Shown: positions 12,050 to 23,016 of the stretch, piece by piece
Position numbering within the stretch: the first letter of the stretch is position 1
Layout: the number at the start of each line of letters is the position of its first letter
Source: Dendrocalamus latiflorus
Lineage: Eukaryota; Streptophyta; Magnoliopsida; Poales; Poaceae
Assembly (NCBI GenBank): GCA_017311315.1
Contig: CM029660.1
Coordinates: 9,617,129 to 9,681,128, forward strand
Direction: 5' to 3'
DNA length: 64,000 bases
Notes under the pieces: model-generated
Databases searched by the model: none
The model's input: only the letters and a program-made list of their open reading frames with translations
Told to the model about the DNA's origin: nothing
Made by a program: the position numbers and the translations under genes

Positions 12050-12710
12050 GATGAGCGGTAGCACCGCGTATTTCAACGTCGGTACTACCGGCGAGCGGTA
12101 GTACCGCGCCCAAATGCGGTAGTACCGCAGAGCGGTAGCTCCGCTTCCGGAGCGGAACCTTTTTTCCAAAGAGCACCCCTCGAACTCGGTTGAATCTTCG
12201 CGGAACGGAAGTACCGGCCGTTTCAACGTCGGTACTACCGCTGAGAGCGGTAGTACCGCATACTCAAGCGGTACTTCCGGATTCTGGAAGAACCGGAGGT
12301 TCGAGTGGTATGTTTTTTCCAGAGAGCACCCCTCGAACTCGGTTGAATCTTCGCGGAACGGAAGTACCGGCCGTTTCAACATCGGTACTACCGCTGAGAG
12401 GGGTAGTACCGCATACTCAAGCGGTACTTTTGGATTCCGGAAGAACCGGAGGTTCGAGCGGTATGTAATTTCCAGAGAGTGGCATTTCTGAGGACCCTTT
12501 GGAGTTTGGCCAGAGCGGTAGTACCGCGCCGACTTTGCGGAACTACCGGAGAGCGGTAGTACCGCAAATATCAACGGCGGTAGTACCGTGCCGCCAAATC
12601 CAACGGTCACTGCTCATGTCTGACAGAGCCGTTCTGACGCAAAGATTTGGGAGCGGTAGTACCGGCCCCAGAAGGGCGGTAGTACCGCTCATCCTGATTT
12701 TTGCGGGAAA
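12050..12710. repeat. Cluster of near-palindromic GCGGTAGTACCGC-type motifs in the 5' LTR
   Basis: Many copies of GCGGTAGTACCGC or CGGTACTACCG variants (the first at 12055-12067), each a 6+6 inverted repeat around one central base. They sit upstream of the TATA box in the U3 region, where regulatory sites of an LTR are expected. Conserved palindromes in the LTR regulatory region are known for Sireviruses. A role as protein-binding sites here is inference. Confidence 0.8.
12161..12466. repeat. 153-bp tandem duplication within U3 of the 5' LTR
   Basis: Two copies of a unit of about 153 bp beginning near TTTTTTCCAGAGAGCACCCC (12161 and 12314). The same duplication is present in the 3' LTR, so it was already in the parental element. 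It generates mirror-image open frames on both strands that are not genes. Confidence 0.85.
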
Positions 12711-12743
12711 TTGAGCCAAACGGCTAGTTTGGTTGGTGGAGGC

Positions 12744-12750
12744 TATAAAT
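12744..12750 (+). promoter_or_regulatory. LTR promoter TATA box
   Basis: TATAAAT within GGCTATAAATACCCCC, about 640 bp before the LTR end and just after the palindromic-motif cluster. The identical site is at 22362-22368 in the other LTR. A similarly placed box is in the copia LTR at 51609. Confidence 0.75.
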
Positions 12751-13394
12751 ACCCCCACCACTGCACAAGGGCAATAGTTAGAGACTCATTGCACATTTCT
12801 TAAGCCCTAGAGCATTCATTTCACCTCAATTCTTCCTTTGCACATCAAAGTGAGGTGGTTGAGCATTTAGTGCTAGATTTCAATTGCAAATCCATTTGGC
12901 ACTAGGTTGCATTCAAGAGAACATCGGGATCTATTACTCTTAGTGCTTGCCGACACTTGGAAGATCCGGTAGAAGTTGGTTCGGTGATCTTCTCAAGAAG
13001 ATTGTGAGAAGACCCGGCAATTGTGAAGGTTGGAGCTCGCCTACCCGGAGTGGGGAAGAGCTACATTAGTGATCGAGGTGCTTGGCTCAATTCGTGGGGC
13101 CGGTCCGATTCGTCCGGGCTTACCTCAACGTGGACTAGGGGAAACCGGCAAGTTTCCGATTACCACGGTAAAAACATCGGTTGTGTCTCTTGTCTCTTTA
13201 GCTCTTGTTTATTTGCTTCATTGTGATCATTTGATTGTTTAGAGCTAAGTTGGCTAAGTTGTTAACTAGAATTGCATAGGATTAATTGCTTTACATCACT
13301 GTCATTTAAATTGTGAAGAATTAATCAAGTGAACAAGAAAAATTTAAAAACCTCCTATTCACCCCCCTCTAGTCGGTATCCTTGATCCTACAAG

Positions 13395-13406
13395 TGGTAT
13401 CAGAGC
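13395..13406 (+). other. Primer binding site (initiator tRNA-Met)
   Basis: TGGTATCAGAGC two bases after the 5' LTR end, complementary to the 3' end of initiator methionine tRNA, the usual copia primer. Confidence 0.93.
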
Positions 13407-13448
13407 TTGGTCTCTCATTTATAGACTTAACCGTCTAGAGAGAAAAGG

Positions 13449-15380
13449 ATGTCTAGTGAGGGGATTTCGGTAGGAAAGGCACCTTTATTTGATGGCTCAA
13501 ATTATGCTTATTGGAAGATTAGAATGTCAATTTATTTAAAGGCCATGAGTCCTAACATTTGGAAAATCGTAAATGATGGTTACGTCATGCCTCTTGATCC
13601 CGATAACCCAACGGAGCAAGATGGGCGTAACACTCATTTAGATGCCCAAGCTATGAATGCTCTCTTTGGAGCCTTAAACGCGGATGAATTCAATAGAGTG
13701 AGCAATCTTGAGACGGCTCACGCTATTTGGAATACCCTTTCGGAAATACACGAAGGGACATCCACGGTTAAGGAGGCAAAATTGCATCGGCTTAGGATTA
13801 AATATGAGACATTCATAATGTTGCCCTATGAGGACATCAATGAGATGTACACACGGCTCAACAACATTGTGAATGAGCTCAAAGGCCTTGGAACCAACCT
13901 CTCGGATCTTGATATTGTGAGAAATATGCTTAGGGCTCTACCGGAGAAGTATGAGGTGTTGGTGACACTCTTCCTCAACTCACCGGAGTTGGCAAGGATG
14001 ATGCCAACACAACTCTTGGGTAATCTAATTACCAATGAGTTGTACAAGAAGGACAAGGAGGAACTCTTGGGGCAATCTACCTCCAAAGGAAAGAAGATCA
14101 CCGCCTTGAAGGCAAAGGCGGTGGCAAGTGAGGAGTCCGAAGATGAAGAAGAAGATTCGGAAGAGGATCTTGCCCTTCTTGTGAGAAGAATGAACAAGTT
14201 TATGAGAAGACGCTCAAACCGAGGAGGAAATTATGACAAAGGCAAGAAGTGGCAATCCTCCTCCAACAAGAAGTATAGCAACATCCGTTGCTATGAATGT
14301 GATGAAAAGGGGCACATCGCATCACAATGCCCCACAAAGAAGGATGACAAGGAGAAGTCATCCAAGAAGAAGAGCTATCAAGGCAAGAAGAAGCTTTTCA
14401 AGAAGCTTCACAAGGATGGTAAGAACGAAGCCCACATTGGTGAATGGGATTCCAACGAGGAGTATTCCAACTCCGACTCAAGCGATGATGAGTCTCCCAA
14501 GAAGAAGGAACTTGTCGGCATCGCCATCAAGGAAGCTTCATCACTATTCTCCACTCCCACATGCCTTATGGCAGAAGGGGAGAAGGTAAAAACTCTAGAT
14601 GACGATGAGCCTTCTTATGATGATTTGATGGACATGTTAGTAGAATTAAATGAATTTCTTGGAAAAGAGAAGTCAAAGTTTAAGGTTTTGAAGAGGGAGC
14701 ATATATCTCTTCAAAAATCCTATGAGGAGCTAAAGAAAGCTCATGACTTGCTTCTCCAAGAAAATCAAAAGAAGTCTAGTTCTAGCATTGGTATATCTTG
14801 CAATAGTTTAAATGAGATGTCTAGCATAGAAAAATCAACATCTAGCATGTCAACCTCTTGTGATGATTTACTTTTTATGCCATGCTCATCTAATGTTGAT
14901 GCATATAATGCTTCATCGCATGTTCATGATAATATGCTAGTTAATGAAAACAAGAATTTAAAGGAACAAGTGCTAAAATTGAACAAAAGCTTAGAAAGAG
15001 TTTACAAGGGAAAGGATACCCTTGATAAGTTACTAAGCGGGCAAAGATGTTCTTTTAACAAGGAAGGACTTGGGTATATTCCCAAGAAAGGTAAGAAGCC
15101 GGCATACAAACCTTCAAGGTTTGTGAAAGAAAATGGTATGTATTGTACAAAATGTCGGAACATAGGACATATGGGAAATGAATGTTCTAAAAATAACAAG
15201 AATTCCATTGGATTATATGATTCTTTCTACATGCTTAAAAAGTCCAAGAATGGAAATGTAATTGCTCATTTTATTGGCACCTCGATTTTAGGTGCTAAAA
15301 AGAAATCCATTTGGGTGCCCAAAACCTTGGTTACTAACCTCCAAGGACCCAAACAAATTTGGGTACCTAAAAAGGCTTAA
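13449..15380 (+). CDS. gag: Copia Gag polyprotein, intact
   Basis: 643 codons without interruption, starting 43 bp after the primer site. The N-terminal third has the copia gag (UBN2-like) pattern: LFDGSNYAYWKIRM near residues 14-27, then the WNTLSEIHEG region. A first CCHC zinc knuckle (CYECDEKGHIASQC) lies near residues 281-294 and a second (CTKCRNIGHMGNEC) near 566-579; knuckles of this kind bind genomic RNA during particle assembly. Between them is a Lys/Ser/Asp/Glu-rich stretch with coiled-coil-like composition. The frame ends with IWVPKKA and pol begins in the +1 frame shortly after. That Gag is intact while pol is broken means this copy might still supply particles in trans, which is inference. 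Confidence 0.93.
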   Translation: MSSEGISVGKAPLFDGSNYAYWKIRMSIYLKAMSPNIWKIVNDGYVMPLDPDNPTEQDGRNTHLDAQAMNALFGALNADEFNRVSNLETAHAIWNTLSEIHEGTSTVKEAKLHRLRIKYETFIMLPYEDINEMYTRLNNIVNELKGLGTNLSDLDIVRNMLRALPEKYEVLVTLFLNSPELARMMPTQLLGNLITNELYKKDKEELLGQSTSKGKKITALKAKAVASEESEDEEEDSEEDLALLVRRMNKFMRRRSNRGGNYDKGKKWQSSSNKKYSNIRCYECDEKGHIASQCPTKKDDKEKSSKKKSYQGKKKLFKKLHKDGKNEAHIGEWDSNEEYSNSDSSDDESPKKKELVGIAIKEASSLFSTPTCLMAEGEKVKTLDDDEPSYDDLMDMLVELNEFLGKEKSKFKVLKREHISLQKSYEELKKAHDLLLQENQKKSSSSIGISCNSLNEMSSIEKSTSSMSTSCDDLLFMPCSSNVDAYNASSHVHDNMLVNENKNLKEQVLKLNKSLERVYKGKDTLDKLLSGQRCSFNKEGLGYIPKKGKKPAYKPSRFVKENGMYCTKCRNIGHMGNECSKNNKNSIGLYDSFYMLKKSKNGNVIAHFIGTSILGAKKKSIWVPKTLVTNLQGPKQIWVPKKA

Positions 15381-15393
15381 ATTTCTTTTGTAG

Positions 15394-18300
15394 GTAAATT
15401 ACAAAACCGGTGGAAGGCATTGGGTGTTGGATAGTGGATGTACTCAACACATGACCGGAGACCGGAAAATGTTTACAACCTTTGAGAATGGAAGCAATGA
15501 AATAATCATCTTTGGAGACAATAGCAAAGGGAAGGTACTTGGTTTGGGTAAAATTGTTATATCCAATTATCTTTCTATTTCTAACGTTTCCCTAGTTGAA
15601 ACTTTGAATTTTAACTTGCTATCCGTTGCTCAATTATGTGATTTAGGATTAATATGTTCATTCTCTAAAGAAAATGTAATCATCTAAAAATAAAATAATA
15701 ATGAACTTGTTTTCAAAGGTTTTAGATTTGGAAATCTTTATTTAGTAGATTTCACTTCAAATGATGCATGCTTAAAAACTTGTTTAATTGCAAAAACTTA
15801 TTTGGGTTGGTTATGGCATAGGAGACTAGGTCATGTGGGTATGGTGCAACTTAAAAAGCTTTTCAAACATGATCTAGTGATTGGCTTGAAAGATGTGAAG
15901 TTTGAGAAAAATCGACTTTGTAGTGCTTGTCAAGCCGGAAAGCAAGTCGCTAGTTCTCACCCTTCCAAAAGTATCATGTCAACCTCTAGGCCATTGGAGC
16001 TCTTACATATGGATTTGTTTGGGCCAACAACCTATAAGAGCATCGGGGGAAATAGCTATTGTTTAGTCATTGTGGATGATCACTCTAGATATACATGGGT
16101 CTTCTGCCTAAATGACAAAAGTGAAACCTCCGGAATTTTCAAAAGTTTTTCAAAAAGGGTCCAAAATGAATTTGATTTTAAAATAAAGAAAATTAGGAGT
16201 GATAATGGTTCCGAGTTCAAAAACACAAAAGTTGAAGATTTTTGTGATGAACTCGGAATAAAGCACGAACTTTCCACAACCTATACTCCGGAGCAAAATG
16301 GAGTTGTAGAGAGGAAAAATCGCACATTAATTGAAATGGCTAGGACAATGTTTGATGAATATAATACTTCCGACAAGTTTTGGGCGGAAGCTATTAACAC
16401 CGCTTGTCATGCCATAAATCGCCTTTATTTACATCGACTTTTGAAGAAGACTTCCTATGAGCTTCTTGTGGGAAGAAAATCGAATATTTCTTACTTTAGA
16501 GTATTTGATTGCAAATGCTATATTTTAAGAAAGGGTGTTCGGCTCTCTAAATTTCAAAGTCGGTGTGATGAAGGTTTCCTATTAGGCTATTCTTCTAATA
16601 GCAAAGCATATAGAGTGTTTAATAACATTTCGGGCTTAGTTGTAGAATCATGTGATGTACAATTTGATGAAACTAATGGCTCTCAAGAAGAGCAAGAAAA
16701 CTTGGATGATGTAGGTGATGAAGGCTTGCGCAAAGCTATGGAAAACATGCAGATTGGAGACATTAAGCCAAAAGAAGATCCGTATTCACCAAGCTCATCA
16801 AGACAAGTAGAGCCACCCACATTGTCCACTCCAAGTGATATTCAAGTTGTTGGAGACGAACAAAAGGATCAACAACAAAACAACATCAAGATTCACAATG
16901 CAATAGCCAAGGATCATCCAATAGATCAAATATTGGGTGATGTAAGTAAGGGTGTTCAAACTCGCTCTAGAGTAGCTTCATTTTGTGAACATTACTCTTT
17001 TGTTTCTTCTCTTGAGCCTAAACTTGTAGATGAGGCACTAGATGATCCGGATTGCGTAAATGCTATGCACGAAGAATTGAAGAATTTCGCACAAAATGAA
17101 GTATGGACCTTGGTGGAAAGACCCGAAGAGTATAATGTGATTGACACTAAATGGGTCTTTCGAAACAAACAACATGAGAATGGCATTGTGGTAAGAAACA
17201 AAGCAATGTTAGTAGCTCAAGGTTATACTCAAGTCGAATGGTTAGATTATGATGAGACATTTGCACCCGTTGCTAGACTTGAATCAATTAGAATCTTGCT
17301 TGCTTTTGCATCTTGCTTTGATATTAAATTATTTCAAATGGATGTTAAAAGTGCATTCTTAAATGGAACAATCTCCGAACTTGTATTTGTTGAACAACCT
17401 CCGGGGTTCGAAGATTCTAAATACCCCAATCATGTTTATAAACTTTCGAAGGCATTGTATGGTTTAAAACAAGCTCCTAGAGCTTGGTATGAACGCCTTA
17501 GGAATTTTCTTGTTTCGAAGGGATTTAAAATTGGTAAAGTAGATACAACATTATTCACAAAAATCATTGGTGATGATTTCTTTGTTTGCCAAATTTATGT
17601 TGATGACATTATATTTGGTTCTACTAACCAAGATTTTTGCGAAGAATTTGGTAATATGATGTCTAGGGAGTTTGAGATGTCCATGATAGGAGAATTAAGC
17701 TATTTTCTTGGACTACAAATCAAGCAAAACAAAGATGAAATATTTATAAGCCAAACGAAGTATACTAAAGACATCTTCAAGAAGTTTGGCATGGATGATG
17801 CAAAATACATCAAAACACCAATGGCAACCAACGGGCATCTAGACCTCGACGAAGGAGGTAAGTCGGTAGATTAAAAGCTTTATAGATCCATGATTGGTAG
17901 TTTGCTTTATCTTACCGCATCTAGACCCGATATCATGTTTAGTGTATGCATGTGTGCTCGCTTTCAAGCTTCACCAAAAGAATGTCATTTAAAAGCCGTA
18001 AAAAGAATCTTGAGGTATTTGAAACACTCCCCAAATATAGGACTTTGGTATCCCAAAGGTGCTAAATTCGATCTAATTGGATATTCGGATTCCGATTATG
18101 CGGGTTGCAAAGTGGATAGAAAAAGCACTTCGGGAAGTTGTCAATTCCTAGGTAGATCTTTAGTATCTTGGTCCTCAAAGAAACAAAAACTCCGTAGCAC
18201 TCTCAACTGCCGAAGCCGAATATGTTTCCGCCGGAAGTTGTTGTGCTCAATTATTATGGATGAGGCAAACATTGTTGGATTATGGAATAAATTTTGATAA

Positions 18301-18550
18301 GGTGCCTCTATTGTGTGATAATGAGAGCGCCGTTAAAATTTCCAACAACCCGGTCCAACACTCAAGAACCAAGCATATAGATGTTCGCCACCATTTCTTG
18401 AGGGATCATGTTAGCAAGGGAGATATTTGCATTAGCCACATCCGAACCGAAAACCAATTAGCGGATATCTTTACCAAGCCATTAGATGAAAACCGTTTTT
18501 GCAAACTTAGGAGTGAATTAAATGTCTTGGATTACTCAAATGTTGCATAA
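15394..18550 (+). pseudogene. pol: Copia Pol (protease, integrase, reverse transcriptase, RNase H), disrupted
   Basis: The frame opens at 15394, +1 relative to gag. Protease: LDSGCTQHMTG at about 15427. Integrase: HHCC zinc region from about 15811 (LWHRRLGH ... CSACQAGK), then the DDE core with LLHMDLFGPT, IRSDNGSEF and PEQNGVVERKN. Reverse transcriptase: from about 17110, with FLNGTISELVFVEQPPGFED and the catalytic YVDD at 17596-17607. RNase H: YSDSDYAGCKVDRKSTSG, ending with QLADIFTKPLDE. Lesions: TAA at 15685-15687 after protease, TAA at 17872-17874 after RT (probably from CAA), and one extra A in an A-run near 18183-18189 that shifts the RNase H frame. All domains are otherwise present and ordered as in copia. 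Confidence 0.93.
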
Positions 18551-19494
18551 AGTTATGGCAAATTTAAATGAATGCTCATTTGAGGAAGCTTGAAAGGTTG
18601 TTTGAAATTATGCTTTTATGCAAAGGGTTTTTGATTTATAAAAGGATAAATGCAAAATTATTTGAAATACAATATTTTGTTAAAATTAGTGCATAATGAT
18701 CCTTAATGACTTTAGTTGAATGCAAAAACTAGGGATCATTTGCATTTATTCTCTTAAAAGTCCAACTAAGCAAAGTCCCAGAAAAATCAGAACTACCGCT
18801 GTCCTTTGCGGTACTTCCGGTAAGCGGTACTTCCGGCTTAGGAAGCGGTACTACCGCTATAAGCGGTACTACCGGCCGCATTCGCGGTACTACCGGATCT
18901 GCATTTCAGGGGGAGCAACGGCCCGCGCCCGAGGGTTCTCCTCTGTTGACCCCCTTTCCTCTCCGGTACTTCCTCTCCACTTCCGCCCGAGCCCGTACTC
19001 TCTTCTCTCTCTCTCTCCCACAAAAGAACCTCCAAAACCGCTCCTCCGATCTTCAAATCTAGCAACATTTGCTTTGACTCGTTGCATCAAATCAACTCCC
19101 CAGGGTTCAACTCCTCTGATCCATAAGGTATTTCGAATCAAAAATCTCTTTTTGATCTTCTTTTGAACCCTAGGTCATGTTTAGGTTTGGATTTGAAATA
19201 AAGTCAACTTTGCCTTTTAAATTCTAGGGAAACTGAGTATATTTGGTGTTTGAGGGTGTATATGAACACATTCCATGGATTCAATCCAACAAAACACCAA
19301 GAATCCACTCACATTTCCAGAACCCTAGAATCTGTCATGTAGCGGAACTACCGCCCGACTGGTGCGGTACTACCGGCCCAGAATGGCGGTACTACCGTTT
19401 TTCTTGACAGTGCAGCAAAATTCACTTCATTCTTTTTCAACATAACTTGGCCTAATCTATGTCCTTCCTCCTAACCATTTCTTCTTGTTTCTAG
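18551..19494 (+). other. Spacer between pol and ORF2 with LTR-type palindromic motifs
   Basis: Non-coding. Copies of the GCGGTACTTCCGG/GCGGTACTACCGC motif at about 18798-18897 and 19340-19400 match those of the LTR. A pyrimidine-rich stretch lies near 18950-19020. The spacer could hold a promoter or splice acceptor for ORF2; none can be assigned by eye. Confidence 0.6.
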
Positions 19495-20859
19495 ATGCCT
19501 AGAACAAGAGCCGCCAGCAGAAAGTCCTATGCGTCGGGGGAATCTTCGGGCCTTTTCGCACTTACATCCCTCGAGGTGACTCAAAAGGCAGCCCAAGATA
19601 AAGGGAAGGCACCTGCCCCCGACAATGAGTCTGACTCCGGATCTGACACTGCATCTGATCCTCCTCTGCCTGCGAGCTCTCCCATGGAATCCTCTGAGGA
19701 AGATTTAGCTGGAAGGGAGAGTCTTGAGATTGATCTCAAGAAGATCTCGTCTGATGAGTATGCTCGCCTTCGTCGCACCAACCAGTATGAGTTCCCATCA
19801 AAATCAATCAATCCAAAGTTCCATACCAAGTTCCAGGAGAACATATTTGATGAGATGTATGGACCAGATCGCTAGTTTGCGGATCATAAGTATATTAACT
19901 GGGATCATATTGACGGTATTGACAAGTATGATGGGACTTTTAGGCTATTCCACAGAGTTGGCCTTTGTCAGCTTGTGGCACTAGGACGTGACTACAATGA
20001 GGAGTTCATACGACAGTTTTATGCTACTGTGCACGTCACTCCCGATCTTCAGCATATGACTTGGATGACAGTGTGCACCAGATATGAGGCCACCAAGCAT
20101 GAGTTTGAGATCGTCTTAGGAGCGGAGCTAAGTGCCCATGAGAAGGTGTATGACAAACCCGCTCTCAATCTTGATGCCATATATCCCTACTACAACACTG
20201 CAGAAAAATTCATACTTGGCAAGAATGTTGGACTTCAACCCATTCCCAGCTTAATCAATCGCATCATCAATCATACCATTCTTCCAAAAGGTGGTAACTA
20301 TGATGCCATTCGAGGACATGTCTGGAATATCATAGACTACATTATGAAGGGGGAGAAGTTTGATGTAGTTGATGTGATCATAAGGGAGATAGTCTCCTCC
20401 AAAAATGATCGCAACAAGCGCATCAATTATGCGCCCTACATCATGGCCTTGATCGACTCCAAGTTTATCTTTCGAGGAGGACGGGGTGGAGTGCATAAGT
20501 CATACAAGCCAAGACCGGAGCCTCCCATTCCCACTGGTTTTCGCGCTAGCCAGTCGACAGCTCCAGGAGCAGGCTCATCCGCAGGAGCAGCAGCAGCAGC
20601 TCAGTCACAAGAGCCTGGCCAGCCCACTCTTCATCAGATTTACTCTTCCATGCTTGAGGGCTTCTCTACTCTCAACTCCCGGATGGATAGGGTGGATGAG
20701 CGTCTGGACTCCATTGATAGCAGGTTGACCTCGCTGGATGGTCGTGTTGCAGATCTGGAGCATCCTCCATCACCTCGTCACTACGCTCGCGCAAGCGCAC
20801 CGCTCGAGATTGATATCTTTTTGGTACTTGATGCCAAAGGGGGAGAAGTTGGAAGTTAG
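19495..20859 (+). pseudogene. Extra ORF (ORF2) of the Sirevirus-like element, one in-frame stop
   Basis: One frame of 455 codons broken only by TAG at 19873-19875. N-terminal 85 residues are Ser/Asp/Glu-rich and probably disordered. The middle is a globular segment with IRQFYATV, LTWMT-like (MTWMTVCTRYEATKHEFE) and IPSLINRIINHTILPKG motifs. An Ala/Gln/Ser linker follows, then a heptad-like stretch (LNSRMDRVDERLDSIDSRLT) that predicts a coiled coil. I see no signal peptide or membrane segment, so the term 'env-like' used for some Sirevirus 3' ORFs is not supported here. It may belong to the 'putative plant transposon protein' group found in retroelements; I cannot confirm this without a search. 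A second, more decayed copy is at 53400-54846. Function unknown. Confidence 0.8.
20836..20848 (+). other. Polypurine-tract-like site 1
   Basis: AAAGGGGGAGAAG overlapping the last codons of ORF2. With 21110-21117 (AGGGGGAG) and 21294-21305 it makes a series of polypurine tracts, a trait reported for Sireviruses. Confidence 0.6.
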
Positions 20860-21293
20860 TAGTCAGGGTAGTCGTGGTAGTAGTAGTAGGACCTATGGGC
20901 TTATATCTACTATCTTTTATGATTGTAATAAACTTATGGTTGGATGTAATGAACTTTCTTCATTTGAACTTGTGGTTGTAATGAATCTTTATGATCATAA
21001 GTGTTCATGTTATATATGTTGCTTAATTGTCTATTCTCTCATTTAACTTCATAACTTTGTCTTGTGCATCTTATATAAAACACTGTAATTTTTATCCATG
21101 CACATGTTTAGGGGGAGTCTTCTACTCTCTTAGACTTTAAAATGAAAATAGTTCCTTTTTGCCTAAACAAATTTCATTGCACAAGAACTATTCTCTCATT
21201 TAAAAGTCCACATAGAATATACAATTTGTTGTCGAACAATTTGATATATTCAACCTTTTTATCTCTCAAAATTTGGATTGTCATCAATTACCA
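20860..21293 (+). other. Region between ORF2 and 3' LTR
   Basis: AT-rich non-coding sequence with the additional purine tract at 21110-21117. No further ORF. Confidence 0.6.
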
Positions 21294-21305
21294 AAAAGGA
21301 GGAGA
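21294..21305 (+). other. Polypurine tract before the 3' LTR
   Basis: The purine run AAAAAGGAGGAGA lies directly before the 3' LTR start at 21307, the expected position for the plus-strand primer. Confidence 0.8.
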
Positions 21306-21306
21306 T

Positions 21307-23011
21307 TGAAAGCATCTAGGCCCCTAAAAATGATTTTGGTAATTAATGAAATCATATGAATATGGGACTAACGTGTTTTATGAGCATGTGAAGGGTTAGT
21401 CCACATATGAGTGATAAGATGCAAGCCAAAGAACTCTTATGAAGATCCAAATTTTGGCTCAAGGCAAAGGTATGGTTAGTGTAGGATCTATTCTATTCTT
21501 ACCGGTCTTGGAGAATGGTGGAAAACCGGATTATGGGATAGATGATCGTACCATCAAGGGGGATCTTGGCTAGTAACTTGAAATCATACTTCTAGTGCCA
21601 TTTGGATGATCTTTTGAATCTTGCATTCATAAAAATTCAATTTAAAAGTTAAGTTTGTGCTCTGTCTGGATGAGCGGTAATACCGCGTATTTCAACGTCG
21701 GTACTACCGGCGAGCGGTAGTACCGCGCCCAAAAGTGGTAGTACCGCAGAGTGGTAGCTCCGCTTCCGGAGCGGAACCTTTTTTCCAGAGAGCACCCCTC
21801 GAACTCGGTTGAATCTTCGCGGAACGGAAGTACCGGCCGTTTCAACGTCGGTACTACCGCTGAGAGCGGTAGTACCGCATACTCAAGCGGTACTTCCGGA
21901 TTCCGGAAGAACCAGAGGTTCGAGCGGTATGTTTTTTCCAGAGAGCACCCCTCGAACTCGGTTGAATCTTCGCGGAACGGAAGTACCGGCCGTTTCAACG
22001 ACGGTACTACCGCTGAGAGCGGTAGTACCGCATACTCAAGCGGTACTTCCGGATTCCGGAAGAACCGGAGGTTCAGCGGTATGTAATTTCCAGAGAGCGG
22101 CATTTCTGATGACCCTTTGGAGTTTGGCCAGAGCGGTAGTACCGTGCCGACTTTGCGGAACTACCGGAGAGCGGTAGTACCTCAAATATCAACGGCGGTA
22201 GTACCGCGCCGCCAAATCCAACGGTCACTGCTCATGTCTGACAGAGCCGTTCTGACGCAAAGATTTGGGAGCGGTAGTACCGGCCCCAGAAGGGCGGTAG
22301 TACCGCTCATCCTGATTTTTGCGGGAAATTGAGCCAAACGGCTAGTTTGGTTGGTGGAGGCTATAAATACCCCCACCACTGCACAAGGGCAATAGTTAGA
22401 GACTCATTGCACATTTCTTAAGCCCTAGAGCATTCATTTCACCTCAATTCTTCCTTTGCACATCAAAGTGAGGTGGTTGAGCATTTAGTGCTAGATTGCA
22501 ATTGCAAATCCATTTGGCACTAGGTTGCATTCAAGAGAACACTGGGATCTATTACTCTTAGTGCTTGTCGGCACTTGGACGATCCGGTAGAAGTTGGTTC
22601 GGTGATCTTCTCAAGAAGATTGTGAGAAGACCCGGCAATTGTGAAGGTTGGAGCTCGCCTACCCGGAGTGGGGAAGAGCTACATTAGTGATCGAGGTGCT
22701 TGGCTCAACTCGTGGAGCCGGTCCGATTCGTCCGGGCTTACCTCAACGTGGACTAGGGGAAACCGGCAAGTTTCTGATTACCACGGTAAAAATATCGGTT
22801 GTGTCTCTTGTCTCTTTAGCTCTTGTTTATTTGTTTCATTGTGATCATTTGATTGTTTAGAGCTAAGTTGGCTAAGTTGTTAACTAGAATTGCATAGGAT
22901 TAATTGCTTTACATCATTGTCATTTAAATTGTGAAGAATTAATCAAGTGAACAAGAAAAATTTAAAAACCTCCTATTCACCCCCCCTCTAGTCGGTATCC
23001 TTGATCCTACA
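21307..23011 (+). repeat. 3' LTR of the Sirevirus-like element
   Basis: 1705 bp, same ends and content as 11688-13392, with a TATA box at 22362-22368 and the palindromic cluster at about 21670-22320. A one-base deletion and a one-base insertion relative to the 5' LTR cancel out, so equal length does not mean identity. Substitutions are visible throughout U3. Confidence 0.96.
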
Positions 23012-23016
23012 CACAA

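Larger units (their letters stand above)
11688..13392 (+). repeat. 5' LTR of the Sirevirus-like element
   Basis: 1705 bp, starts TGAAAGCATCTAGG and ends TTGATCCTACA. It holds a TATA box, a 153-bp internal duplication and a dense cluster of near-palindromic motifs. The matching copy is at 21307-23011. Confidence 0.96.
11688..23011 (+). mobile_element. Full-length Ty1-copia retrotransposon, Sirevirus-like, with CACAA target duplication
   Basis: An 11.3-kb element with two LTRs of equal length (1705 bp), a tRNA-Met primer site, a 643-aa gag, a pol with protease-integrase-RT-RNase H order, a second ORF after pol, and several polypurine tracts. Target duplication CACAA lies at 11683-11687 and 23012-23016. 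The large size, separate gag and pol frames, extra 3' ORF, several GGGGGAG-type tracts and near-palindromic LTR motifs all fit the Sirevirus lineage (Maximus/Opie/SIRE1 type). LTRs differ by a modest number of substitutions by eye, so insertion is fairly recent, but pol has two stops and a frameshift, so this copy cannot move alone. Confidence 0.95.

Noticed and set aside
12023..12761. Open frames with repeated peptides such as AVLPLSAVVP, also at 21642-22379
   Set aside because: They arise from the palindromic motif array and the 153-bp duplication in the LTR, and appear on both strands.
19495..20859. ORF2 as a retroviral-type envelope gene
   Set aside because: No signal peptide, membrane segment or furin-like site visible. 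The position alone is not enough.
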